This document shows, in pieces, positions 23,746 through 32,019 of a stretch of DNA of 36,969 bases (the first letter of the stretch is position 1; each line of letters starts with the position of its first letter). The notes under the pieces were generated by a model. The model searched no databases. It was not told the origin of the DNA and saw only the letters and a program-made list of their open reading frames with translations. This DNA comes from Streptomyces niphimycinicus (GTDB lineage Bacteria; Actinomycetota; Actinomycetes; Streptomycetales; Streptomycetaceae): contig NZ_JAHLEM010000091.1 of assembly GCF_018883605.1 (NCBI RefSeq), forward strand, positions 1 to 36,969, written 5' to 3'. The position numbers and the translations under genes are program-made.

Positions 23746-24399
23746 TCAGGTCCCTTCGGGCTTGCGGGCCAGCAGGCAGGCGCGCGGTCTGTTCGCCATT
23801 CCGCCGGGCTCCTGCTCCAGCCTCGCGGTGACGACGAGTCCGGCCCGCTCCAGCAGGCCGACCATGCACTCCAGTGGCAGGAGGTACGACTCGTAGGACA
23901 CCGGGCGGCCGTAGCCCTGGGTCGGCTGTAGCCGTTCATCGCCGACATAGTCTCCCCAGAGCAGGTAGCCGCCGGGCGCGAGCGTGCGGTGAAACTCGGC
24001 GAACACCGCCGGCAGCCACTGCGGGGGCGTGTGGTGGGTGGAGTACCAGGCCAGGATGCCGCCGAGCTCGTCGTCCCGCATCTCCAGGGCCGTCATCGAG
24101 CCCTCGGTGAACCGCAGGTCCGGATAGGCGTGCCGGGCCAGCCCGATCATCTTCGGTGACAGATCGACACCGAAGGCGGACACTCCCAGCCCGGCCAGGT
24201 GCGCCGTCACACGGCCGGGGCCGCATCCCAGGTCCGCGACCGGCCCCGGACCAGCCGTCCGCACGAGCTCGGCAAACCCCGCCAGCATCGCACGTGACAG
24301 CGGGTCCATCGCGGCCGGCGGCGGGACGCGTTCGAGGTAATCAGCGGCGACCGTGTCGTACGACTCCCGCACAGCGGTCAGAAACGAGGGTTCGGCCAT
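23746..24399 (-). CDS. Class I SAM-dependent methyltransferase (217 aa)
   Basis: This is a small-molecule methyltransferase of the Methyltransf_11/25 type. Motif I is VADLGCGPGRVTAHLAGLG (about residues 54-72), motif II FGVDLSPKMI, the acidic/aromatic motif ILAWYSTHH and post-motif LAPGGYLLWGDYVG. Length is normal and the C-terminus is complete. It converges with the MarR gene with an 18-bp gap, so it is transcribed separately. The substrate cannot be told from sequence. Confidence 0.9.
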   Translation of the reverse strand: MAEPSFLTAVRESYDTVAADYLERVPPPAAMDPLSRAMLAGFAELVRTAGPGPVADLGCGPGRVTAHLAGLGVSAFGVDLSPKMIGLARHAYPDLRFTEGSMTALEMRDDELGGILAWYSTHHTPPQWLPAVFAEFHRTLAPGGYLLWGDYVGDERLQPTQGYGRPVSYESYLLPLECMVGLLERAGLVVTARLEQEPGGMANRPRACLLARKPEGT

Positions 24400-24473
24400 G
24401 CGGACGACCCTAGACCCATATGGCCTGGGTCACGCTCCCGCGAACCGTGCCGCTCGAAGAGGGAAGTCGTAGC

Positions 24474-25841
24474 TCACCGCCCCGCCCGCTCCAGCGCCCC
24501 GCGCAGCTCCGCCGCGCTCCCGCAGCCGATCTCGGGGCGCTCCCGCAGCGCCGTGTCGATGACCTCCGCGAGGCGTCGTGGGATGGCCGGGTCGCGGCGG
24601 CGGATCGGGATCGCCGGCTCCTGGAGGACGACCTGCCAGGGGTCCTTGGCGCGCGGGAACTCGCGCGGGGTCCTTCCGGTCAGCGTGTGGTAGAGGCAGG
24701 CGGCCAGTGCCCAGACGTCCATGGCGGGGGTGGCCCTGCGGAAGTCGATGACCTGTTGGCGCGGCATGAACATCGGTTTGCCCGCGGCGGTGCCGGTGCG
24801 TGTCAGCCCGCTCAGGCCCGCCTGGTCAAATGCCTTTCCGATGCCGAAGTCCGCGATCTTCGCCGTCGTCGAGCCGTCGGTCTCCCTGTGCAGCAGGATG
24901 TTGGAGGGGCTCAGGTCGCGGTGGACGACGCCCTGTCCGTGCGCGTGTTCCAGGCCCTTGAGCGCCTGCACCGCGATGGGCACCGCCTCCTCGACCGGGA
25001 GTCGCCCGCCGCGTTCGGCGACGAGCCGGTCCAGGCTGCCGCCGGTGCAGAACTCGGTGGTCAGATAGAAGGTGCCGGATCCGAAGCCCGCGTCGTGCAG
25101 CGCGACGACGTGCGGATGCTTCATGGCCCGGGTGAGCGCCACCTCGCGCAGGAACCGGGCGCGCGCCGTCTCGCTCGCCGCCACCTTCGGCAGCATCACC
25201 TTCAGCGCCACCTCGACGCCGGTGGCCTCGTGCCGGGCCAGATACACCGCGCCCATGCCGCCACGGCCGAGCTCCCGGATCACCGAGTAGCCGCGGATGG
25301 CCCTGAGGTCGGCGCGGCCGCCGTGCGCCAGCTCGAGCAGCAGCTTGAGCACGGCGTCCGGCCGGGCCTGACAGGCGGCGCACAACAACTCGCCGGGGCG
25401 GCCGCCCGCCTCGTCGCCCAGCTCGCGCTCGCACTTGGCGCAGCGCGCGAGCCTCAGCGTGGCGACCTGCGGCCGCGTGATGTCGACGCGGAACACCGTG
25501 TCACCGAGGCGGATCCGGTCGCCGTCCTTGAGGTCGTGCTCGGGGTAGGAGTCCGCGACGGCCTCCTCGGGGGTGAGGCCGCGGCGCCGCTGGCCGATCT
25601 TCTCGCCGTTGACGTATGTGCCGTTGAGGCTGCCGAAGTCGCGGATGCGGATGTCCGGCGGGTTGATGTCGAGCAGGCAGTGGTGGCGGGAGACGGCCTT
25701 GTGGTCGGGGTCGTCGGGCAGTTGCGGCGAACAGTCGCTGGAGCGGCCGAGGACGCAGGTGGTGCGCTCCTCGAAGACGTACGCGCCGGGCTTGGCCCGG
25801 CCCTCGACGAGGGTGAGCGTGATGGTGGCCGAGGACGTCAC
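24474..25841 (-). CDS. FHA-zinc ribbon-Ser/Thr protein kinase (455 aa)
   Basis: The FHA domain (~20-118) has the phosphothreonine-binding residues GR33SSD, S51-R52-H53-H54 and LN73GTYVNG. A CxxC...CxxC zinc ribbon (C134, C137, C154, C157) follows. The kinase domain (~184-450) has the G-loop LGRGGMGAVY, K214, E233, H307-R308-D309, N314 and D331-F-G. Two catalytic elements are unusual: HRDLSPSN has Ser311 where Ser/Thr kinases usually have Lys, and MFMPRQQ replaces the APE-type motif; both occur in a known FHA-kinase subgroup. No transmembrane segment is visible, so it is cytoplasmic. I start at the GTG at 25841 (AAGGAG ten bases upstream). It lies 112 bp downstream of the WD40 kinase on the same strand. 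Confidence 0.87.
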   Translation of the reverse strand: MTSSATITLTLVEGRAKPGAYVFEERTTCVLGRSSDCSPQLPDDPDHKAVSRHHCLLDINPPDIRIRDFGSLNGTYVNGEKIGQRRRGLTPEEAVADSYPEHDLKDGDRIRLGDTVFRVDITRPQVATLRLARCAKCERELGDEAGGRPGELLCAACQARPDAVLKLLLELAHGGRADLRAIRGYSVIRELGRGGMGAVYLARHEATGVEVALKVMLPKVAASETARARFLREVALTRAMKHPHVVALHDAGFGSGTFYLTTEFCTGGSLDRLVAERGGRLPVEEAVPIAVQALKGLEHAHGQGVVHRDLSPSNILLHRETDGSTTAKIADFGIGKAFDQAGLSGLTRTGTAAGKPMFMPRQQVIDFRRATPAMDVWALAACLYHTLTGRTPREFPRAKDPWQVVLQEPAIPIRRRDPAIPRRLAEVIDTALRERPEIGCGSAAELRGALERAGR

Positions 25842-25953
25842 AGAGGATCGTCTCCTTGTGGGTGAGGGGGAGGGCTCCGGAGGGCTTCGGCGGCCGGGAG
25901 GGTGAACGTGAGCGTGCGGTGTGCGGCGTCGGACCGTACGCGTCCCGCTCCGC

Positions 25954-28900
25954 TCAGTCGGCCGCCAGCTCCCAGTCGAGGTCCCAGAGCCGGATGCCGT
26001 CGTCTCCCGCCGTGACCAAGTTGCGCAGGTCGGGGGTGAGTTCGAGGTGCCGGATGCGTTGCTGGTGCCCTTCGAGCACATGCAGGCATCGGCCGGTGGC
26101 GACCTCCCACATCCGTACGGTTCTGTCGTGGCCGGCCGAGAAGGCGAACCGGGCGTCGGGTGTGAACCGCACGGCGGAGACCCAGCCCTCATGCCCCGCG
26201 AACTCGCGTACGGACCGCCTGGCACCGGCGTCCCACAGCCGGATCGGTTCGTCCTTGGCGCCCGAGGACATGACCTGGTGTGTGGACATGGCCAGGCGGC
26301 CGTCGGCGCTCAGGCACGCCGACAGGATCGGTTCCCGGGGGCCGGTCCAGGTCCGCGGACAGGCTCCGGTGGCAAGGTCTCGCAGCCGGACCACGCCGCC
26401 TGAGTCGCCGACCGCCGCGAGCCGCCCGTCCGCGGACATGGAGATCACGTTGACCGGGCCGTTCCGGGTGATCGTCGTGACGCAGCGGTCGTCGTCCAGG
26501 TCCCATCGGCGCAGGACACCGTCGCCGCTGCCGAACCAGGCGTACCTCCCGTCGCCGGTGAACCTGATGGTCCTCCTCATGTCCCAGTCCGGAGTCAGCC
26601 GACGGCACTCGTCGTCCGCCAGTCGCCGCCGAATGATCGCGAGTGGCTTGATGCCCTCGCACAGGACGTACTGGCCGTCGTCGCTCAACGCCACGCCGCC
26701 CACCCTGCCCGGGTGATCGTCGAGGACGCGTGTGCAGTCGCCGCTGTCCAGATCCCAGATCCGTACGGTGCCGTCGCTCTGCCCGCTGACGGCGAGCCGG
26801 ACACCCGCGGCGAGGCCGATCGCCGTGATGGCGCCGTAGGAGAGGTGGCCGGCGTCCAGTGGCCGCGACCAGGCGGAGCGCAGCCGTACGTGGCGCGCCG
26901 AGCGGCCCAGTTCGTGCCAGGCGGCCAGGACCTGGGGCGCGCGCTCGTATCCCGGTATCTCCCGTGCGCGGGTCAACAGGCCGAAGGCCGACCGGTGTCG
27001 GCCGTTCGACATCGCCTGGTGTGCTTCGGCGAGCAGTTCCTCGGCCAGTCCGCCGAGCCGGCTGACCTCCGCGTACTCGCGCGGCTTGATCACGTGCGGC
27101 TCGGCGGCGTATTCGGTATCGGGCAACCGCCAGCGGTGCATGGGCAGTTCGGGATGCCCGCCGACGGAGCAGCCGAACCGGTTGTCGCTGTCGGGGAATC
27201 CGACATGGTGCATCCCGTGCGCGTGGGCGGTGTAGGTCCGCAGACACCGGCCGCTGCTCAGCTCCCAGATCTGAACGGTGTGGTCGCCGGAGGCTCCGGA
27301 CAGCAGCAGCCGCCCACTGTCGGCGAAGGCCAGGTGACCGGCCGCGGCGGTCAGCCCCGTCAGCGTACGCAACGGACCAACCTGCCGGCCGTCCCCCACA
27401 TCCCACAACCGGATCACCCGGTCCTCACCGGCCACCGCGACCATCCGCCCGTCGGGGCTGAAGCACAGCGCATGCGTCGCCGAGCCGGCGGCCAGCACCC
27501 GGCACCGGCCATCGGCCACGCTCCACAGCCGCGCCCCGTCCTCCTCGGCGGTGAGCACATGGCGCCCGTCGGCGCTCACCTCGTACTGCGAGCCGTCCAG
27601 GGCGCCGCCCTCGAGTGCTGCCCCGAGCGACCACCGGGGGGTCCCGGTCCGCGGTTCCCAGACCTGGACGCGCCCGTCCACGCCCTTCCACACACCGATG
27701 CGCCCGTTCGCACTCAACCTGACCGGGCACCCCGTGGCGTGCGCGGCGGAGCGGATGACGCGGGTACACCTGCCCGCCCCGAGATCCCAGAACTGCACCG
27801 TGCCGTCGCGGCTCGTGGACAGTGCGTACGAGCCGTCAGGGGTGAGGTCGACGCCGAGCACCTGCGTACGGTGGCCCTCGACCGCCAACCGCTGTGCGCC
27901 GGTCGCCGTATCCCACAGCCGGAGCACGCCGTCCCAGTGGCCGCTCAGCGCGAGGCGCCCGTCGGGAGCGAACCGGATCGGCAGGTAGCCCATCACCTCG
28001 TGCCGGGCGAGCAGTTCCACCGGCGCGAACGGCAGCGCGAACGGCTCACGGAACACACGGGTGCCGGTGTCGCGGGCATCGGCCACGGTTCCGGAGGCCG
28101 CCACCCGCAGCGCCGCTCGTACGTCGGTGTCGTCGGGCCGTTCGCGCGCGAGGGCGTCGAGCAGGTCGTGTGCCGCCGCGAGGTCGCCGCGTTCGAGGTG
28201 GACCCGGGCCAGAAACAGCCGCACCTGCCAGGAGGACGCGCCGGACCCGGGCGGGATCGCCTCCAACCGGGCCACGAGTTCCCCATCGGTGATCGCCCCC
28301 GTACGCCACCGGAACAGACCACCGTTGTACACGGCCCCGACGTGGTGCGGGTCGACCGCGAGCGCCTGGTCGAAGGCATGCTCGGCGTCGGCGGGCCGGT
28401 TCAGGTCGAGGAACGACAGGCCACGGTTGTTGAGCTCGTCGGCGCGCAGATCGGCGGCCTGCGAGGTGGGACGCGGATACGCCGAGCCGGTCACCTGCTC
28501 ATAGATCCCGGTCAGTACGTCCGCGATATCCGCCATCGAGGCCGGCCGGTGGGCCGGGTGCTGCCGCAGGCAGCGCCGGAGCAGGTGGGCGACTTCCGGC
28601 GGCGCCGCGACCGGATTCGAGGGGTCGGCCAGATATTCCTCCAGCGCGAGACCCGCGACCGAACCAGCCGCCCAATGCACACCGCCGGTGAACATCTCCA
28701 GGACCGAGACCCCGAAGCTGTAGACATCGCTGCGCCGTCCGACGGGCTCGCCCGCGAGCTGCTCCGGGGACGCGTAACCGACCGTCATGCCGCCGAATGG
28801 CACCAACACGCTCTCACCCGGAGCCACGTGGAGTTCGGTCGGGGCCGTGGCGGCCTTGGACCGGGCGAGACCGAAGTCGGTGATCTTCGCGGCTCCCGTG

Positions 28901-29379
28901 CCGTCGAGCAGAATGTTGGCCGGCTTCACGTCCTGGTGCACCAGGTCTGCGCGATGGGCGTGTTCGAGCCCACGGGCCGCTTGGACCGCCGTGTCGAGAA
29001 CACGGGCGAGGGCCTGCCGCGCATCCCCGGCGTGGAGGCGCCCGTCGCCGATCCACTCGGCCAGGCTGCCGCCGTCGACGTACTCGGCGAACACGCGGGG
29101 GACACCGTCGATCACCCGCACGTAATGGCAGGCGCAGACATTCGGATGGAGCCCGAGGGACACCCACGCCTCGGCCTCCCTGACGAACAGCTCCTGATCG
29201 CCGGGGCTCCGGAACAGCTCGGGCCGCGAACTCTTCACCGCCATGTCGATGCCCCAGGCGAGATGCCGTACCCGGTGCACGACGCCCATCCCGCCCCGGC
29301 CGAGCTCGCCGACCACCCGATACCGGCCGTCGACGGTCTCGCCGGTGGCCCAAACGGCCGGCGACGTAGGTGCGTTCAC
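25954..29379 (-). CDS. Ser/Thr kinase with TPR region and two WD40 propellers (1141 aa)
   Basis: The N-terminal kinase (~19-290) has the G-loop LGRGGMGVVH, K49, H148-Q149-D150 (Q instead of the usual R), N155, D168-F-G and S204-P-E. TPR-like helices follow (~313-347 and ~387-416). Residues ~465-752 contain seven WD-type blades (endings LRLWD, VQFWD, VQVWE, ARLWS, IRLWD, VQIWE, MHRW). A helical linker (~760-840) leads to seven more (~845-1135; VRIWD, a degenerate AIIRRR, LRRWD, VRLRD, IRLWD, VRMWE, IRLWD). There is no transmembrane segment. Start: GTG with GAGGAA five bases upstream. It probably phosphorylates proteins held by the propellers; the targets are unknown. It pairs with the FHA kinase immediately downstream. 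Confidence 0.92.
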   Translation of the reverse strand: MNAPTSPAVWATGETVDGRYRVVGELGRGGMGVVHRVRHLAWGIDMAVKSSRPELFRSPGDQELFVREAEAWVSLGLHPNVCACHYVRVIDGVPRVFAEYVDGGSLAEWIGDGRLHAGDARQALARVLDTAVQAARGLEHAHRADLVHQDVKPANILLDGTGAAKITDFGLARSKAATAPTELHVAPGESVLVPFGGMTVGYASPEQLAGEPVGRRSDVYSFGVSVLEMFTGGVHWAAGSVAGLALEEYLADPSNPVAAPPEVAHLLRRCLRQHPAHRPASMADIADVLTGIYEQVTGSAYPRPTSQAADLRADELNNRGLSFLDLNRPADAEHAFDQALAVDPHHVGAVYNGGLFRWRTGAITDGELVARLEAIPPGSGASSWQVRLFLARVHLERGDLAAAHDLLDALARERPDDTDVRAALRVAASGTVADARDTGTRVFREPFALPFAPVELLARHEVMGYLPIRFAPDGRLALSGHWDGVLRLWDTATGAQRLAVEGHRTQVLGVDLTPDGSYALSTSRDGTVQFWDLGAGRCTRVIRSAAHATGCPVRLSANGRIGVWKGVDGRVQVWEPRTGTPRWSLGAALEGGALDGSQYEVSADGRHVLTAEEDGARLWSVADGRCRVLAAGSATHALCFSPDGRMVAVAGEDRVIRLWDVGDGRQVGPLRTLTGLTAAAGHLAFADSGRLLLSGASGDHTVQIWELSSGRCLRTYTAHAHGMHHVGFPDSDNRFGCSVGGHPELPMHRWRLPDTEYAAEPHVIKPREYAEVSRLGGLAEELLAEAHQAMSNGRHRSAFGLLTRAREIPGYERAPQVLAAWHELGRSARHVRLRSAWSRPLDAGHLSYGAITAIGLAAGVRLAVSGQSDGTVRIWDLDSGDCTRVLDDHPGRVGGVALSDDGQYVLCEGIKPLAIIRRRLADDECRRLTPDWDMRRTIRFTGDGRYAWFGSGDGVLRRWDLDDDRCVTTITRNGPVNVISMSADGRLAAVGDSGGVVRLRDLATGACPRTWTGPREPILSACLSADGRLAMSTHQVMSSGAKDEPIRLWDAGARRSVREFAGHEGWVSAVRFTPDARFAFSAGHDRTVRMWEVATGRCLHVLEGHQQRIRHLELTPDLRNLVTAGDDGIRLWDLDWELAAD

Positions 29380-29557
29380 TGCGATTCCTCATCGTGATCG
29401 CGGCAGAAGCCGCCGTCCTGGAAGGCCCGGACGCGGAAGGCCCCGTTGTCGGATTTCGACGAGGGTCAGTATGTGACGGCTTCGATCCCGGTGTCGATGT
29501 TTCCGGCTCACCGCGGGGGTGCGGCAGCGCGCCGTTCACAGGCCCCGTAAACACGCG

Positions 29558-30331
29558 CTAGTCGCGCGTGATGTCCGAGTTCTGGATCAGGGCGCGGAAT
29601 CCGGTCAGCAATGCGTTGAGGCCGACTTCGAATTCGTCGTCGCTGCTGACCTCCGCGAGGGTGTCGGCGTGCTGGACGAGCAGGGGGAAGGCCGCGGCGT
29701 CCCGGGAGCGGAACAGCAGGCGTCGGTGACGGCTCTCTTCGGGATCCGACATGTCCAGGCCGAGGTTGAGGTGCACCGAGCCGAGGACGAAGGTGGCCAG
29801 CGACGATGCGGCGGCGGACGCGAGCCGGGGGTTGAGGCCGGCGCCGATGAACAGGTCGAGGGAGTATTGCATTCCGGCCAGTGAGTTGGGGCCGAGCCGC
29901 TCGGTCCCGCGGAGGAGCGAGGCCACGCCGGGGTGCCGGAGCAGGTGCTCGCGGAACAGGCGTGCGGACCACGCCGCCTTCTCGGCCCAGTCCGCGCCGT
30001 CGGGCGGAACCGCGCTCGCCACCGCGATGGCCCGGTCGATCAGCAGGGTCACCAGTTCCTCACGGTTGCGCACATGGCGGTAGAGGGACGCCTGCGTGCA
30101 GCCGAGCGCATCGGCGATGTTGCGCATCGTCAGCGCGGCCGCGCCACGCGTGTCGAGCAGGGTCATGGCCGCGTCGAGGACGGCATCGAGCGTCAGTGAT
30201 CTGCGCCGCCGCTGCCGCGCGGGTTCGCTCTCCCGGGCAAGCCACCAGGCCGCCGTGCCCGGCCTCGGTTCCGCCCGCTGGTTCTTCCGCGGGTCCTCCG
30301 GCGGCGGTTCGCCTGCCGTGGCTTTCGTCAT
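29558..30331 (-). CDS. TetR family transcriptional regulator (257 aa)
   Basis: The HTH region reads LTLDAVLDAAMTLLDTRG, then MRNIADALGCTQASLYRHV, followed by a tetracycline-repressor-type C-terminal domain (VASLLRGTERLG; ASSLATFVLGSVHLNLG). A basic, Pro-rich tail of ~45 residues precedes the HTH. The start is uncertain: the ATG at 30331 and the GTG at 30343 are both possible and neither has a good ribosome site. It is divergent from the zinc alcohol dehydrogenase gene with inverted repeats between, so it probably represses that gene and itself. Confidence 0.85.
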   Translation of the reverse strand: MTKATAGEPPPEDPRKNQRAEPRPGTAAWWLARESEPARQRRRRSLTLDAVLDAAMTLLDTRGAAALTMRNIADALGCTQASLYRHVRNREELVTLLIDRAIAVASAVPPDGADWAEKAAWSARLFREHLLRHPGVASLLRGTERLGPNSLAGMQYSLDLFIGAGLNPRLASAAASSLATFVLGSVHLNLGLDMSDPEESRHRRLLFRSRDAAAFPLLVQHADTLAEVSSDDEFEVGLNALLTGFRALIQNSDITRD

Positions 30332-30358
30332 CGGTTCATGCACCGGACAAGGATAGGC

Positions 30359-30407
30359 GTTAGGCGAACCCCGATCACTTAACATAAGCTAACGGCGTTC
30401 GCATAAC
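30359..30407. promoter_or_regulatory. Inverted repeat between TetR and dehydrogenase genes
   Basis: GTTAGGCGAA (30359-30368) and TTCGCATAAC (30398-30407) are inverted copies matching at 9 of 10 positions. Between them lies the AT-rich stretch ATCACTTAACATAAGCTAAC, which itself holds CTTA-ACA-TAAG. The arrangement in the only divergent promoter region of this pair suits a TetR operator overlapping both promoters. Confidence 0.5.
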
Positions 30408-30433
30408 AGCGGAAGGTCGACGAAGGGGTCACC

Positions 30434-31366
30434 ATGCGCGCAGTACGCAACACCGATCAGGGCATCCTCGTGGCCGAGGCCGACGAACCGGCGGCGCCCG
30501 GGGTGCGCCTCACCGTCGCCTCGGCGGGCATCTGCGGGACCGACGTGAACTTCGCGGCCGGTGGCGTTCAGGGCTACACCTATGGCCACGAGTTCGCCGG
30601 CACCGCCGCCGACGGCCGGTGCTACGCCGTCGAGCCCACGGTCTACTGCGCGGAGTGCGACCAATGCCACGCCGGCCATGTCCAGCGGTGTGCCGCCCCG
30701 GAGCACGGAACGCTCGGGATATTCCGCGACGGCGGCATGTGCGACGCGGTGACGGTCTCCGAGAACATGCTCGTCCCGCTTCCGGACGGCCTGGACGTAC
30801 GCGACGCCTGCCTCGTGGAGCCGGCGTCAGTGGCCTGGCACGGTGTCCGCAGCGCGGCGCTCACGCCGGGGGAGCGGGTGGCGGTCGTCGGCGGCGGCAG
30901 CATCGGGCTGCTGGCCGCGGCCGCGGCCCGGCAGCGCGGATTGGACGTCGATATCGAGGTGCGCCACAAGCACCAGAGGATCGCGGCGGAACGCCTCGAA
31001 GTGGGCTCGGCCGAAGGCGTCTACGACGTCGTGATCGACGCCGCGGGCAGCGAGAGCGGTCTCGCCCGGTGCGCCGAGCTGGCCCGCCCCGGCGGTCGCG
31101 TCGTGCTGCTGGGCGTCTACCAGCACACCATTCCCATCCCGGGCATCGTCAGCCTGGTCAAGGAACTCACCTACGTCCACTCCATCGCCTACAGCCGGCA
31201 CGACGGCATCCGCGACACCGAACAGGCGGCGGCGCTGCTCGCCGGCAACCCCACGATCGCGCAGGCCGTGATCACCCACCGCTTCCCCCTCGACGAAGCC
31301 GCGGAGGCGTTCCGGGTGGCCGGTGACCGGGCCTCCGGAGCCATCAAGGTCGTCCTTCACCCCTGA
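30434..31366 (+). CDS. Zinc-dependent medium-chain alcohol dehydrogenase (310 aa)
   Basis: This is an MDR-superfamily dehydrogenase, similar to sorbitol/threonine dehydrogenases. Catalytic-zinc residues are C34 (SAGICGTDV), H52 and E53 (GHEF). The structural zinc site is C72, C75, C78 and C86. The Rossmann motif is VAVVGGGSIGLLAAAAA. At 310 residues it is shorter than the usual ~340: the nucleotide-binding domain looks trimmed between EVRHKHQRIAAERLE and VYDVVIDAAG. Start: ATG with AAGGGG five bases upstream. It is probably under the divergent TetR regulator. The polyol or alcohol substrate is unknown. Confidence 0.9.
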   Translation: MRAVRNTDQGILVAEADEPAAPGVRLTVASAGICGTDVNFAAGGVQGYTYGHEFAGTAADGRCYAVEPTVYCAECDQCHAGHVQRCAAPEHGTLGIFRDGGMCDAVTVSENMLVPLPDGLDVRDACLVEPASVAWHGVRSAALTPGERVAVVGGGSIGLLAAAAARQRGLDVDIEVRHKHQRIAAERLEVGSAEGVYDVVIDAAGSESGLARCAELARPGGRVVLLGVYQHTIPIPGIVSLVKELTYVHSIAYSRHDGIRDTEQAAALLAGNPTIAQAVITHRFPLDEAAEAFRVAGDRASGAIKVVLHP

Positions 31367-31397
31367 CGGCGGTCCGCCACCCCTGACGGCGGTCCGC
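31358..31397. repeat. 20-bp perfect tandem duplication over a stop codon
   Basis: CACCCCTGACGGCGGTCCGC occurs twice in direct succession (31358-31377 and 31378-31397). The first copy supplies the final His-Pro codons and the TGA stop of the alcohol dehydrogenase gene. The second copy repeats the same end in the untranslated region, so it leaves the protein unchanged. It looks like a recent slippage event. Confidence 0.9.
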
Positions 31398-31405
31398 CGC
31401 AGCAT

Positions 31406-31978
31406 CTAGCCGAGTGGATTCCAGTCGAACCAGCCTCGGGAAGTGTCGTAGAGGTTCGTGGGTTCGTCACAAGTCTGGGATGTCGAGATCCGGTGGGCGA
31501 CGGCATCCGCGCGCGCCGCATGGTCGTCCGCCAGAACCACCAAGACCAGAACCGAAGACAGCATGAGCACGGGAAGAACTCGTCCGCGGCGTGCGCGTGA
31601 GATGACCAGTGCTGCCACGGACAGCACGAGGCCGGCGAGCAGGAGCCACGCGTCCTGAGCGTAGCCGGCACGGGCGCGTGCGGGTTGTTGGTTAGGATGA
31701 CAGGTAGGGGCGGATCCCGATGCTCTGGCCGGGGGGATGGCCAGGCTGGTGAGTTCGGGGCCGCGGGCCGCTGGCTCCCGTGGAGTCGTGCAGGTCAGGG
31801 GCGGATGTCCGAGGGGCGGCGCTTGAGGGTGGGTCGGACACGACGGGGGCTCGCGTTGGATCACCTGGCCGGAGCGGACCTGGAATTCGGCTTGGACCGG
31901 TTCGCGGGCCCGGGCGGTGGTGGCCGCGATGATGACGTTTGCGGTCTGCCCGGGGGAGCCGGGGTATTGACGGGACAC
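31406..31978 (-). CDS. Hypothetical membrane protein (up to 190 aa, start uncertain)
   Basis: The C-terminal ~85 residues look genuine: two hydrophobic segments (DAWLLLAGLVLSVAALVIS and VLPVLMLSSVLVLVVLA) separated by RARRGR, then a soluble tail with DEPTNLYDTSRGWFDWNPLG. The N-terminal ~100 residues are Pro-rich and low-complexity, and no start codon with a ribosome site stands out; the first ATG is at 31978. It may be a small membrane protein with a shorter start or a truncated remnant. I do not recognise a family. It is divergent from the PAP2 gene. Confidence 0.4.
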   Translation of the reverse strand: MSRQYPGSPGQTANVIIAATTARAREPVQAEFQVRSGQVIQREPPSCPTHPQAPPLGHPPLTCTTPREPAARGPELTSLAIPPARASGSAPTCHPNQQPARARAGYAQDAWLLLAGLVLSVAALVISRARRGRVLPVLMLSSVLVLVVLADDHAARADAVAHRISTSQTCDEPTNLYDTSRGWFDWNPLG

Positions 31979-32019
31979 ATGGGCGTTGCCACCGCGGGTC
32001 GACCGGGCGCGGTGGGCGG

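Noticed and set aside
26713..29397. 894-codon plus-strand open frame
   Set aside because: It is antisense to the WD40 kinase, has no domain resemblance and reflects GC-rich codon bias.
29553..29569. ACGCGC-TAGTC-GCGCGT hairpin at the TetR gene end
   Set aside because: It overlaps the stop codon itself and the last sense codons, so it is a poor terminator candidate.
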